Positions 18,968 to 26,388 of a stretch of 64,000 bases of DNA are shown here, in pieces. Made by a program: the position numbers and the translations under genes. Below the pieces are notes generated by a model that saw nothing but the letters and a program-made list of their open reading frames with translations, was not told the DNA's origin and did no database searches. The DNA comes from Solitalea canadensis DSM 3403 (GTDB taxonomy: Bacteria > Bacteroidota > Bacteroidia > Sphingobacteriales > Sphingobacteriaceae), in contig NC_017770.1 in NCBI RefSeq assembly GCF_000242635.2, positions 3,670,669 through 3,734,668 on the forward strand, written 5' to 3'. The first letter of the stretch is position 1; each line of letters starts with the position of its first letter.

Positions 18968-19012
18968 ACACCCCTAACCCTTCTAACTGAAATCGGGAGA
19001 GGTTAGGGGTGT
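18968..19012. terminator. 12-bp perfect stem-loop after the CBS gene
   Basis: ACACCCCTAACC (18968-18979) pairs perfectly with GGTTAGGGGTGT (19001-19012) around a 21-nt loop. It starts 14 nt after the CBS stop codon. No T-run follows, so it may be an RNA-stabilising 3' end or a dispersed palindrome rather than a classical terminator. Confidence 0.5.
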
Positions 19013-19033
19013 AAATATGAGGTAATATCAACA

Positions 19034-19041
19034 CCCCATTA
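19034..19041. repeat. Left target-site duplication of the IS element
   Basis: CCCCATTA directly abuts the left terminal inverted repeat and is repeated at 20429-20436 directly after the right one. Eight base pairs is the size expected for IS256-family insertion. Confidence 0.92.
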
Positions 19042-19055
19042 GAGGGTGGAAAATA

Positions 19056-19099
19056 AACTGTGTCAAAGGTTAGAAAGAATTAAGACCTTTAACACAGTT
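19056..19099 (+). promoter_or_regulatory. Terminator-like hairpin inside the left IS end
   Basis: AACTGTGTCAAAGGT (19056-19070) pairs with ACCTTTAACACAGTT (19085-19099) with a single mismatch, and is followed by TTTT directly before the transposase ATG at 19104. Part of the left arm is the terminal repeat itself. The structure would stop or fold back transcripts entering from the CBS gene and so limit transposase expression. Confidence 0.65.
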
Positions 19100-19103
19100 T
19101 TTT

Positions 19104-20324
19104 ATGGAAACACCAGAATTTGATTTAGAGTTTATTAAGAAGAAAGCCTTGGAGCAGTTTCGCTCAGGTAAGTCTCTGTACGGCAAAGAAGGGGCATTCG
19201 CACCATTGCTGAAACATTTTTTAGAAGCCGCCTTGCAAGCAGAGTTAGAGGGCCATTTGGATGAGGAGGAACGCAACTCGGGCAATCGGAAGAATGGCAA
19301 AGGCCAAAAGCAACTCAAAACGTCCGATGGAACGCTGACCATCGAGACTCCCCGCGACCGAACCGGCACCTTTGAACCCGAACTGATCCGAAAACGGGAA
19401 ACCATCCTGGCCGAAAGCCTAGAGTCCAAGATACTGGGGATGTACGGCCTGGGGATGAGCTTCCGGGACATCTCCAAACACATCAAGGATATGTATGACA
19501 CGGACATCTCCCACGCCACCCTGAGCGCCATTACCGACAAGATCCTCCCGCAGATAAAAGAATGGCAAAGCCGTCCTTTGGAAGAACTGTACACTATCGT
19601 TTGGCTGGATGCCATGCATTATAAGGTGAAAGAAGATAACCGGGTGGTATCGCGGGCTGTTTACAACATTCTGGGCATCAATCGTTATGGTAAAAAAGAG
19701 CTATTGGGCATGTACGTCTCGCAAAGTGAAGGCGCCAATTTCTGGCTGGGCGTACTGACCGATTTAAAGAACCGTGGAGTCAGCGACATCCTGATCGCCT
19801 GCATTGATAACTTAAAAGGCTTTGCAGAAGCCATTAACGCTGTTTTTACCGAAACAGAAGTACAAACCTGCATCGTTCATCAAATCCGCAACAGTCTGAA
19901 ATACGTGGCCTCTAAAGATCAAAAAGAGTTCATGAAAGACCTGAAGCCTGTTTACCAGGCTGTAAACAAAGATCTGGCCGAATTACGGCTGGAGGAACTG
20001 GAGGAGAAATGGGGCAGGAAGTATCCGGTGGTCTTGCAGTCCTGGCGCCATAACTGGGAAAAGCTTAGTACGTATTTCAAATACGATGTGGCTATCCGAC
20101 GTTTGATCTATACGACCAATACCATTGAAGGCTTTCATCGGCAGGTACGCAAAGTGACCAAAACCAAAGGCGCCTTCACCTCGGACACGGCCCTGATCAA
20201 ATTGATTTATCTGGCCCATGGCAACATCAGCCAGAAATGGACCATGCCGCTGACCAACTGGGCCCAAACCGCCTCTCACCTGGCCATTTGGTTTGATGGA
20301 AGAATGAAGTTAGATTTGAACTAA
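19104..20324 (+). CDS. IS256-family (Mutator-like) transposase
   Basis: DDE transposase of 406 aa that cuts and pastes the surrounding element. The catalytic triad is readable as D169 (VWLDAMHYK), D235 (IACIDNLKGF) and E342 (TNTIEGFHRQVRK), with the C/H-rich insertion block TCIVHQIRNSLKYV between the second Asp and the Glu. The N-terminal region carries the ELEGHLDEEERN / NRKNGKGQKQLKT block typical of the family. The length is normal and no frameshift is seen, so it is likely functional. The start at 19104 follows a hairpin and T-run. Confidence 0.97.
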   Translation: METPEFDLEFIKKKALEQFRSGKSLYGKEGAFAPLLKHFLEAALQAELEGHLDEEERNSGNRKNGKGQKQLKTSDGTLTIETPRDRTGTFEPELIRKRETILAESLESKILGMYGLGMSFRDISKHIKDMYDTDISHATLSAITDKILPQIKEWQSRPLEELYTIVWLDAMHYKVKEDNRVVSRAVYNILGINRYGKKELLGMYVSQSEGANFWLGVLTDLKNRGVSDILIACIDNLKGFAEAINAVFTETEVQTCIVHQIRNSLKYVASKDQKEFMKDLKPVYQAVNKDLAELRLEELEEKWGRKYPVVLQSWRHNWEKLSTYFKYDVAIRRLIYTTNTIEGFHRQVRKVTKTKGAFTSDTALIKLIYLAHGNISQKWTMPLTNWAQTASHLAIWFDGRMKLDLN

Positions 20325-20428
20325 CAAACAAAGGTGTTGAAATATGGAAAACTCGAAAAGAGTTTACCACATTCCAACTCCTCAACAATAACAATAATAA
20401 TGGTTGACACAGTTTATTTTCCACCCTC

Positions 20429-20436
20429 CCCCATTA
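20429..20436. repeat. Right target-site duplication, overlapping a stop codon
   Basis: CCCCATTA repeats the left duplication at 19034-19041. Its last three bases are the TAA stop codon (minus strand) of the ferredoxin gene that ends at 20434, so duplication of the target preserved the stop of the neighbouring gene. Confidence 0.9.
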
Positions 20437-20781
20437 CTTTGCCTGCAACTGATCAAGCAGTTCCATATCCATTACCAAGCGTTCTACTACTCTATTGTTT
20501 AGGATATGCTCATTAACGATTTCTTCCACGTCCTCTAATTGTACCTTACCATAAAAGATACCTTCGGGATATACTACTACCGATGGTCCAAGCTCACAGG
20601 TTTCTAAGCATCCGGCCTTCTGCGCCCTCACTTCTGTTGATAATCCTTTATCTTTAATTACTTTTTTAAATGCGGCTACCAGTGCTAAACCGTTCTTCTC
20701 CCCACAGCATACCCGTGTACCTGGTGCGCGCTCATTGGTGCAAACAAAAATATGTTTGCTGTATCTTAACTTATGCTCCAT
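20434..20781 (-). CDS. Thioredoxin-like [2Fe-2S] ferredoxin
   Basis: A protein of 115 aa with a thioredoxin-like ferredoxin fold, related to the Aquifex/Azotobacter-type 2Fe-2S ferredoxins and the NuoE domain. Cysteines C14, C25/C26, C58 and C62 are arranged as FVCTNERAPGT-x2-CCG and KAGCLETCELGP, fitting one [2Fe-2S] cluster, plus the typical VVVYPEGIFYGKV strand. The physiological partner is unknown. It is divergent from the epimerase/photolyase pair. A TACTTTTG box lies 33 nt before its start. The IS256 element is inserted exactly at its stop codon. Confidence 0.9.
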   Translation of the reverse strand: MEHKLRYSKHIFVCTNERAPGTRVCCGEKNGLALVAAFKKVIKDKGLSTEVRAQKAGCLETCELGPSVVVYPEGIFYGKVQLEDVEEIVNEHILNNRVVERLVMDMELLDQLQAK

Positions 20782-20813
20782 ACAATTTGAAATCGCTTAA
20801 TAAAAAAAGCAAA

Positions 20814-20821
20814 CAAAAGTA
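20814..20821 (-). promoter_or_regulatory. Candidate -7 box of the ferredoxin gene
   Basis: The minus strand reads TACTTTTG, matching TAnnTTTG and identical to the box before sucA and the FKBP gene at 23819. It lies 33 nt upstream of the ferredoxin ATG. No TTG box is seen upstream. Confidence 0.4.
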
Positions 20822-20908
20822 ATTCTTAATAGTTTTAAAACCGTAAACAATCAGGGATATTACACTTTATCATTTTCATCTTGGCCCGATATTTTCTTTA
20901 TCTGAACT

Positions 20909-21817
20909 ATGGCAAAAAATATTCTCATAACCGGAGGTAGTGGTTTGGTTGGCAAACGTTTAACAACCATCTTGCAAGAGAAGGGCTATAACGTAGGCTG
21001 GCTTTCAAGATCCGACTCTGCTATGGAGGGAAACATAAAAGTTTTTAACTGGGATATCCCTAAAGAAATAATAGATGAAGCTGCCATTGAGTTTGCTGAT
21101 GTTATAATCAGTTTAGCTGGTGCCGGAATTGCAGATAAACATTGGTCGGATAAACGAAAAGAAGAAATTATTCATAGCAGAGTTGATGGGATAAACCTGC
21201 TCTATTCTAAAGTAAAAAATTCAGCTAAAAAATTGGATTGCTTTGTCTCCGCTTCAGCAGTTGGATATTATGGAGATCGAGACAACGAACTTCTAAACGA
21301 AAGTGCTCCCCCAACGAATGAATTCCTAAGTCTTTGTTGTCAGAAATGGGAACGTGCAGCAGATAAATTTAACCAATTAAGCATTCGAACTGTAAAAATA
21401 AGAACAGGAATGGTGCTTGATAAAAATGAAGGCGCTCTACCTCAGATTACTAAACCCATAAAATTAGGTTTAGGAGCAGCATTGGGAACAGGAAAACAAT
21501 GGATCAGCTGGATTCATATCGATGACCTTTGTCGCTTATACATTACAGCATTTGAGAACAATACAATGATTGGCGTCTATAATGCCTGTTCTCCTTTGTC
21601 TGTAACCAATACTGAATTTACTAAAACAGTTGCTGCAACACTGAAAAAAAAGTTATGGTTGCCAAATGTTCCTGCATTTGCCTTAAAGCTTGTATTGGGA
21701 GAAATGAGTAAAATAGTGCTGGACAGCACTAAATGTTCTGCCAACAAAACAATTCAAACAGGCTTTAAATTTGAATACGGTGAATTGTCAAATGCTTTAC
21801 AAGCAATTTACCGCTAA
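20909..21817 (+). CDS. TIGR01777-family epimerase-like protein
   Basis: Extended SDR-superfamily protein of 302 aa (YfcH/TIGR01777 type). It has N-terminal GGSGLVGKRL, the motif DVIISLAGAGIADKHWSDKRKEEI (quoted here as its core, SLAGAGIADKHW), SASAVGYYG and a C-terminal DUF1731-like segment ending near LQAIYR. Members are widespread and their reaction is unknown. In plants and cyanobacteria, relatives are linked to cell division or plastid function. It is 17 nt upstream of the photolyase gene, so the two are probably one operon. Confidence 0.9.
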   Translation: MAKNILITGGSGLVGKRLTTILQEKGYNVGWLSRSDSAMEGNIKVFNWDIPKEIIDEAAIEFADVIISLAGAGIADKHWSDKRKEEIIHSRVDGINLLYSKVKNSAKKLDCFVSASAVGYYGDRDNELLNESAPPTNEFLSLCCQKWERAADKFNQLSIRTVKIRTGMVLDKNEGALPQITKPIKLGLGAALGTGKQWISWIHIDDLCRLYITAFENNTMIGVYNACSPLSVTNTEFTKTVAATLKKKLWLPNVPAFALKLVLGEMSKIVLDSTKCSANKTIQTGFKFEYGELSNALQAIYR

Positions 21818-21834
21818 TTACAAATTCTCCATTT

Positions 21835-23139
21835 ATGTGTGATTCAATAACTGTTTGCTGGCTTCGTCGCGATTTACGTCTGGAGGATAATGCAGCCTTA
21901 TATCATGCCTTGAAACAAGCCTCACCTGTTCTGTTACTTTTTATTTTTGACACTACTATTCTTAATCAACTTGAGGACAAGAATGATGCACGGGTAACTT
22001 TTATACATGACCAATTATGTGCTCTTAACGATGAATTAGTAAAATTAGGAAGTAGTTTATTGGTAAAACATGGCACTCCGTCAGCCATATGGACCGAATT
22101 AATACAAGAATATCCGATCAAAACCGTTTACGCAAATCATGACTATGAGCCTTATGCCACTCAACGAGACCAATCAATAAAAGAGTTATTACAACAATCG
22201 GGGATAGAGTTTATTACATTTAAAGATCAGGCCATCTTCGAAAAGAAAGAGGTATTAAAAAATGATGGATCACCTTATACAGTGTTTACCCCCTACAAAA
22301 ACAGGTGGATGCAGCACCTTAAGGATTTCTATTTGAAACCATACCCATCCGAGAGATATCTGCAATTCTTATATAAAACAACTGCATTTAAGTTACCTAC
22401 TTTGAAAGCAATCGGTTTCAACAGAGCAACAATTGACTTTCCTAAAAAAGAATTTGAACGTATCCTCGAAAATTATACTCAACATAGAGATTTCCCGGCA
22501 ATCAATGGTACTTCAAGAATAAGTATACACCTCCGTTTTGGAACTGTTAGCATCCGAAGATTAGCCCGTAAGGCCTATGAAGCTAATTCTTTAGCCTGGT
22601 TAAACGAGCTCATTTGGCGAGATTTCTATTTTATGATATTGTGGCATTTTCCGTATGTGGTTAGTAAAGCTTTTAAGCCTGCCTATGATCATATTCAATG
22701 GCGAAATAATGAAGAAGAGTTTAGACGGTGGTGTGAAGGAAAAACCGGCTACCCAATTGTTGACGCAGGAATGCGCCAATTGAATACAACGGGTTTTATG
22801 CATAACCGAGTTCGAATGATAGTTGCCAGCTTCTTAACCAAGCATTTATTGATCGACTGGCGTTGGGGTGAAGCTTACTTTGCGAAGAAGCTATTAGATT
22901 TTGAGTTGTCTAGTAACAATGGAGGGTGGCAATGGGCTGCCAGTTCCGGATGCGACGCCGCACCGTATTTTAGGATATTTAACCCTGATGAACAAACCAA
23001 AAAATTTGATCCGCAATTGGAATACATAAAAAAATGGGTACCTGAATTTAGAGAGCTCAACTACCCATCTCCTATCATTGAACATAAGTTTGCCCGTGAA
23101 CGTTGTTTAAACGTTTATAAGCAAGCGCTGCGTAAATAA
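21835..23139 (+). CDS. phrB: Deoxyribodipyrimidine photolyase (class I CPD type)
   Basis: Light-driven DNA repair flavoenzyme of 434 aa that splits cyclobutane pyrimidine dimers. The N-terminal antenna domain starts with VCWLRRDLRLEDNAAL. The C-terminal FAD domain shows LIWRDFYFMILWHFP, DAGMRQLNTTGFMHNR, the LIDWRWGEAYFAKKLLD block and NNGGWQWAASSGCDAAPYFR, with the Trp residues used for electron transfer. The length and motif set fit class I CPD photolyases rather than cryptochrome-DASH. It is co-directional with the TIGR01777 gene (17 nt gap) and converges with the FKBP gene 3 nt away. Light-dependent control by the cobalamin-MerR at 13079 is possible but unproven. Confidence 0.95.
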   Translation: MCDSITVCWLRRDLRLEDNAALYHALKQASPVLLLFIFDTTILNQLEDKNDARVTFIHDQLCALNDELVKLGSSLLVKHGTPSAIWTELIQEYPIKTVYANHDYEPYATQRDQSIKELLQQSGIEFITFKDQAIFEKKEVLKNDGSPYTVFTPYKNRWMQHLKDFYLKPYPSERYLQFLYKTTAFKLPTLKAIGFNRATIDFPKKEFERILENYTQHRDFPAINGTSRISIHLRFGTVSIRRLARKAYEANSLAWLNELIWRDFYFMILWHFPYVVSKAFKPAYDHIQWRNNEEEFRRWCEGKTGYPIVDAGMRQLNTTGFMHNRVRMIVASFLTKHLLIDWRWGEAYFAKKLLDFELSSNNGGWQWAASSGCDAAPYFRIFNPDEQTKKFDPQLEYIKKWVPEFRELNYPSPIIEHKFARERCLNVYKQALRK

Positions 23140-23142
23140 CTC

Positions 23143-23661
23143 CTAAATCGCCTGCACTAATTCGAGTTCAAATATAAAGTTGGAGTTTGGCGGAGCTATC
23201 TGCTTTCCGGAGTTATCAACTATTGCCCGCGTGCCGAATACATAACCGGACGGTATATACAGAATAACTTTACCACCAGGCTGTATTAATGGAACGCCAA
23301 TTTGAAATCCTGCAATCAGATCGCCCAGTGTATAGGTAACAGGCGTATCCTTTGCACTTTCATCAATCACTGTACCGTCTAACAACAAGGCTCTAAATTT
23401 AACCTGGATTTTTGTAGTCGCATTATAAACGATTGAACCTACTCCTGGCTCAACAATTTTATAGTATACGCCTTCTTTGCTCCGTTGATAGGGTAGTTCG
23501 TTCTGTTTTAAGAAATTAGAAATGATCACAGTATCCTTCGCCAACTGTTCATTGAACTTACGTTCTTCCTCTCGTTGTTGTGCAAGAGGATCGTAGTTGT
23601 CTTTTTTGCAAGATGTAACCAGTACAAGAGCTAAAAATGAGAAGAGAAGTAGGTTTTTCAT
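23143..23661 (-). CDS. FKBP-type peptidyl-prolyl isomerase lipoprotein
   Basis: Exported lipoprotein of 172 aa (lipobox VTSC, Cys at about 18) with a C-terminal FKBP domain (about 75-170). Helix EERKFNEQLAKDTVIISNFL precedes VYYKIVEPGVGS, TPVTYTLGDLIAGFQIGVPLI (core TLGDLIAGFQIG) and a final FIFELELVQAI strand. The isomerase pocket is only partly canonical. It probably assists folding of envelope proteins. It is the second of two adjacent FKBP lipoprotein genes, separated by a strong terminator, so it has its own promoter. Confidence 0.9.
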   Translation of the reverse strand: MKNLLLFSFLALVLVTSCKKDNYDPLAQQREEERKFNEQLAKDTVIISNFLKQNELPYQRSKEGVYYKIVEPGVGSIVYNATTKIQVKFRALLLDGTVIDESAKDTPVTYTLGDLIAGFQIGVPLIQPGGKVILYIPSGYVFGTRAIVDNSGKQIAPPNSNFIFELELVQAI

Positions 23662-23776
23662 AATGGGATTATTAGGTTATTATAATTTACCGAATAAATT
23701 CCACTTATTTATATATGTAACACTTTATTTATCAACTTTTTTGGGGTTTACAGGAAACAAAACGAGCAATAAAAAA

Positions 23777-23801
23777 GCAAGGCCCGTTAAACGGGCCTTG
23801 C
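23777..23801 (-). terminator. Strong terminator between the two FKBP genes
   Basis: GCAAGGCCCGT-TTA-ACGGGCCTTGC (11-bp perfect stem) is followed on the minus strand by TTTTTTATTG. It ends the transcript of the FKBP gene at 23819-24319. Confidence 0.93.
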
Positions 23802-23818
23802 TACTTGTCTTTTGATTA

Positions 23819-24319
23819 TTAGTATTTTGCTATTTCAACTAATCTTACATCAAATACCAGTGGTGTATTTGGAGGAATGGAACCACTTCCACAGCTGCCA
23901 TAAGCAAGATGAGACGGAATCATTAAACGAATTCTGCCGCCTGCCTTTATTAACTGTAAACCTTCGGTCCATCCTTTAATAACCTGATTCAATCCTAAAG
24001 CGGTATGAACACCTGAAGAGTCAAATGCTTTTCCTGTTGTATCTGAAACCATAGATCCTCTATAGTCTACTCTAACAACGGAAGTTGGGCGAGGTGATTG
24101 ACCTTCACCTTCTTCATAAATAAAATAAGACAATCCTGATGATGTAGTTTTAACACCTGTCATACCTTTACGCGCAACAAATTCACGAATGGCTTTACGG
24201 TCAGCCGAATCTTGCGCTGCCGAATATTCATTCGAACATATGGGAGCATACGGATCTTTTCCACAAAAACTCAAAAACAAACCCGCAGCTACTAAAAAAA
24301 TGGGAAACAGTTTCTTCAT
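23819..24319 (-). CDS. FKBP-type peptidyl-prolyl isomerase lipoprotein
   Basis: Second envelope FKBP lipoprotein of 166 aa (lipobox LSFC, Cys at about 19). A short helical spacer containing REFVARKGM is followed by an FKBP domain with the canonical ending LMIPSHLAYGSCGSGSIPPNTPLVFDVRLVEI. The IPxxxAYG and IPPNxPLxFDVxL elements mark an active-type pocket, closer to consensus than its neighbour at 23143. It likely arose with that neighbour by tandem duplication. A TACTTTTG box lies 37 nt upstream of the start. Confidence 0.93.
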   Translation of the reverse strand: MKKLFPIFLVAAGLFLSFCGKDPYAPICSNEYSAAQDSADRKAIREFVARKGMTGVKTTSSGLSYFIYEEGEGQSPRPTSVVRVDYRGSMVSDTTGKAFDSSGVHTALGLNQVIKGWTEGLQLIKAGGRIRLMIPSHLAYGSCGSGSIPPNTPLVFDVRLVEIAKY

Positions 24320-24355
24320 ACTTAATCTTACTCTATTTAAATCGAATCTCTAAAA

Positions 24356-24363
24356 CAAAAGTA
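24356..24363 (-). promoter_or_regulatory. Candidate -7 box of the FKBP gene
   Basis: TACTTTTG on the minus strand, 37 nt before the ATG at 24319, matches TAnnTTTG. The matching upstream TTG is not at the usual distance. Confidence 0.4.
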
Positions 24364-24431
24364 TTTAAACGCAAATATGCTCTGAATCGGCTACTTATAA
24401 AAATCTTTTTTTTGTGGGATTACCAATAAAG

Positions 24432-24459
24432 AACGGCGAAATAATACTATTTCGCCGTT
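24432..24459 (-). terminator. Hairpin ending the fadNAE operon
   Basis: AACGGCGAAATA and its exact complement form a 12-bp perfect stem with a 4-nt loop, 29 nt after the fadE stop. On the minus strand it is followed by CTTTATTGG, a modest T-tract. Confidence 0.75.
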
Positions 24460-24488
24460 TCTGTATTCCAATCGCACTTTTTTGTAGA

Positions 24489-26282
24489 TTAAAAAGGATA
24501 TTTATTTTTTTCAATAACAACCTTTGCTACTCGTTGACGAGCATCTTTTACATTGAAAGGCTCCGTTTTAGTGAAACGTTTCAAGCCCATCATCATCATG
24601 CGTAACTCATCACCTTCTGCAAATGAATTCAACGCTTCTTTACCATGTAACCAAACCTGATCCATTGCTTCGTTCAAATAAATACGAACCATGTCGATCT
24701 GTGTAGCACACGCTTCTTCGCCACGAATACCGATTAATTTTTCGGTACGTAACAACGCTGATTCTGCCACGTAAGCTAATGAAGCCATATCGGCAATATT
24801 CATCAAGATCTCCTGCTCTTTACCTAATGTCATCATTAGTTTCTGAACAGCAGCACCTGCAGCCATTAATGTGGCTTTTTTAATGTTTTTGATCAGGCGT
24901 TTTTCATAAGCGAATAATCCCTCATCCTCCTGATTAAAGTCAGGTATCGACATTAATTCCTGCGCTACAGCCTGAGCAGGTCCCATTAAATTAAGTTCGC
25001 CCTTCATTGCGCGCTTCAACATCATATCAACGGTTAACAAACGGTTAATTTCGTTTGTTCCTTCGAAAATACGGTTGATACGTGAGTCGCGGTAAGCACG
25101 GTCCATAGGAGCCTCGGCAGAGAATCCCATACCACCGTAAATCTGCACCCCTTCGTCGGTTACATAATCCAAGGCTTCGGAACCATAAACTTTCAAAATT
25201 GCACACTCAACAGCAAATTGTTCAGTACTTTTCAATTTAGCTTTGCCTGGCTCCATTCCATCTGCTACTAATGCATCATAAGCATCGTCGATGTTCTGAC
25301 CGGCACGATACATTGCGGACTCAACCGCATAGATTTTAGTGGCCATTTCCGCTATTTTATAACGGATGGCGCCAAACTTAGAAATAGGCAACTTAAACTG
25401 AATGCGCTCATTTGAATAATTAACCGCTTTATCAACCACTGCCTTAGATGCACCAATTGCAGCGCCGGCTAATTTAATACGGCCAATATTAAGGATGTTT
25501 ACGGCGATCTTAAAGCCATTACCTCTTTCAGAAAGCAAATTCTCAACAGGCACATGACAGTCATTGAAGAAGATCTGACGGGTTGATGAACCTTTGATAC
25601 CCATTTTGTGCTCTTCAGGGTTCATGGTAATGCCACCAAAGCCACGTTCTACGATGAATGCGGATAAGTTTTCGTCATCATCGATTTTTGCAAATACGAT
25701 GAAAATATCAGCAAAACCACCATTGGTGATCCACATTTTCTGACCATTGATCACATAATGTTTACCATCCGGACTTAAAACCGCTTTGGTTTTACCTGAG
25801 TTAGCATCCGAGCCTGAATTTGGTTCTGTTAAACAGTAAGCAGCCTTCCACTCACCTGTTGCTAACTTCGGAACATATTTAGCTTTCTGCTCAGCATTAC
25901 CGTAATATAAAATTGGCAGTGTACCAATGCCAGTATGAGCAGACATAGCAACTGCAAAAGAATGACCTGCACCAATCACTTCAGCAACTAACATTGAAGT
26001 GTTAAAGCTTTTGCCAAAACCTCCGTATTCCTCAGGTACAGAAACCCCTAAAATACCCAACTCACCTGCCTTATCCATTAAGCTCTCCATTAATCCCTCT
26101 TCATGGTTGTCAAGGGCATCTAATTTTGGATAAACCTCTGCTTCCAGGAAATCAGCACACGTTTTAGCAATCATTAATTGTTCCTCATCCCATTGCTCCG
26201 GAATGAATATATCAGCAGCTTCCGTTTCTTTGATTAAGAATTCGCCACCTTTAATTTTGTTTAGATTTGAGATTTGAGACAT
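24489..26282 (-). CDS. fadE: Acyl-CoA dehydrogenase (long form, FadE of the fadNAE type)
   Basis: FAD enzyme of 597 aa catalysing the first oxidation of fatty acyl-CoA. The normal ACAD fold (about 30-420) shows AYCLTEPNSGSDANSG, KMWITNGGFADIF, GIKGSSTRQIFF and the block IYGGMGFSAEAPMDRAYRD followed by IFEGTNEINR, whose Glu is the expected catalytic base. About 170 extra helical C-terminal residues mark the long subgroup, like B. subtilis FadE (about 594 aa, from memory). It is last in the operon after fadN and fadA. Its first codons lie inside a word-like repeat (ATGTCTCAAATCTCAAATC), so the exact N-terminus is slightly uncertain. Confidence 0.93.
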   Translation of the reverse strand: MSQISNLNKIKGGEFLIKETEAADIFIPEQWDEEQLMIAKTCADFLEAEVYPKLDALDNHEEGLMESLMDKAGELGILGVSVPEEYGGFGKSFNTSMLVAEVIGAGHSFAVAMSAHTGIGTLPILYYGNAEQKAKYVPKLATGEWKAAYCLTEPNSGSDANSGKTKAVLSPDGKHYVINGQKMWITNGGFADIFIVFAKIDDDENLSAFIVERGFGGITMNPEEHKMGIKGSSTRQIFFNDCHVPVENLLSERGNGFKIAVNILNIGRIKLAGAAIGASKAVVDKAVNYSNERIQFKLPISKFGAIRYKIAEMATKIYAVESAMYRAGQNIDDAYDALVADGMEPGKAKLKSTEQFAVECAILKVYGSEALDYVTDEGVQIYGGMGFSAEAPMDRAYRDSRINRIFEGTNEINRLLTVDMMLKRAMKGELNLMGPAQAVAQELMSIPDFNQEDEGLFAYEKRLIKNIKKATLMAAGAAVQKLMMTLGKEQEILMNIADMASLAYVAESALLRTEKLIGIRGEEACATQIDMVRIYLNEAMDQVWLHGKEALNSFAEGDELRMMMMGLKRFTKTEPFNVKDARQRVAKVVIEKNKYPF

Positions 26283-26388
26283 AAGATCTTAGTTTTATTA
26301 TTGATTGATTTGAGACCTGAAATCTGAGATAAGAGCAATCTATTGATTAGTTGGTTCTCCTATCTCAAATCCCATATCTCACATCTCT
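26263..26388. repeat. Word-like inverted repeats between fadA and fadE
   Basis: The gap is built of variants of GATTTGAGA / GAAATCTGAGATAAGAG on one side and CTATCTCAAATC / ATATCTCACATCTC in inverse sense, able to form imperfect stem-loops in the operon mRNA. The repeat runs into the fadE coding sequence, where it encodes the residues SQISNL. Confidence 0.6.

Larger units (their letters stand above)
19042..20428 (+). mobile_element. Complete IS256-family insertion sequence
   Basis: An element of 1,387 bp with perfect 25-bp terminal inverted repeats (left end starts GAGGGTGGAAAATAAACT at 19042-19066; the complement is at 20404-20428). It carries a single intact Mutator-type transposase and is flanked by the identical 8-bp duplications CCCCATTA. 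Base composition inside the transposase is clearly more GC-rich than the neighbours. Intact ends, intact ORF and identical duplications point to a recent and possibly active insertion. Confidence 0.95.

Noticed and set aside
19070-19615. Leftward 181-codon frame across the transposase gene
   Set aside because: It is the antisense of an intact transposase with DDE motifs and has no family pattern of its own.
20384-20402. AACAATAACAATAATAATG simple repeat near the right IS end
   Set aside because: It is a short low-complexity stretch inside the element and has no further copies.
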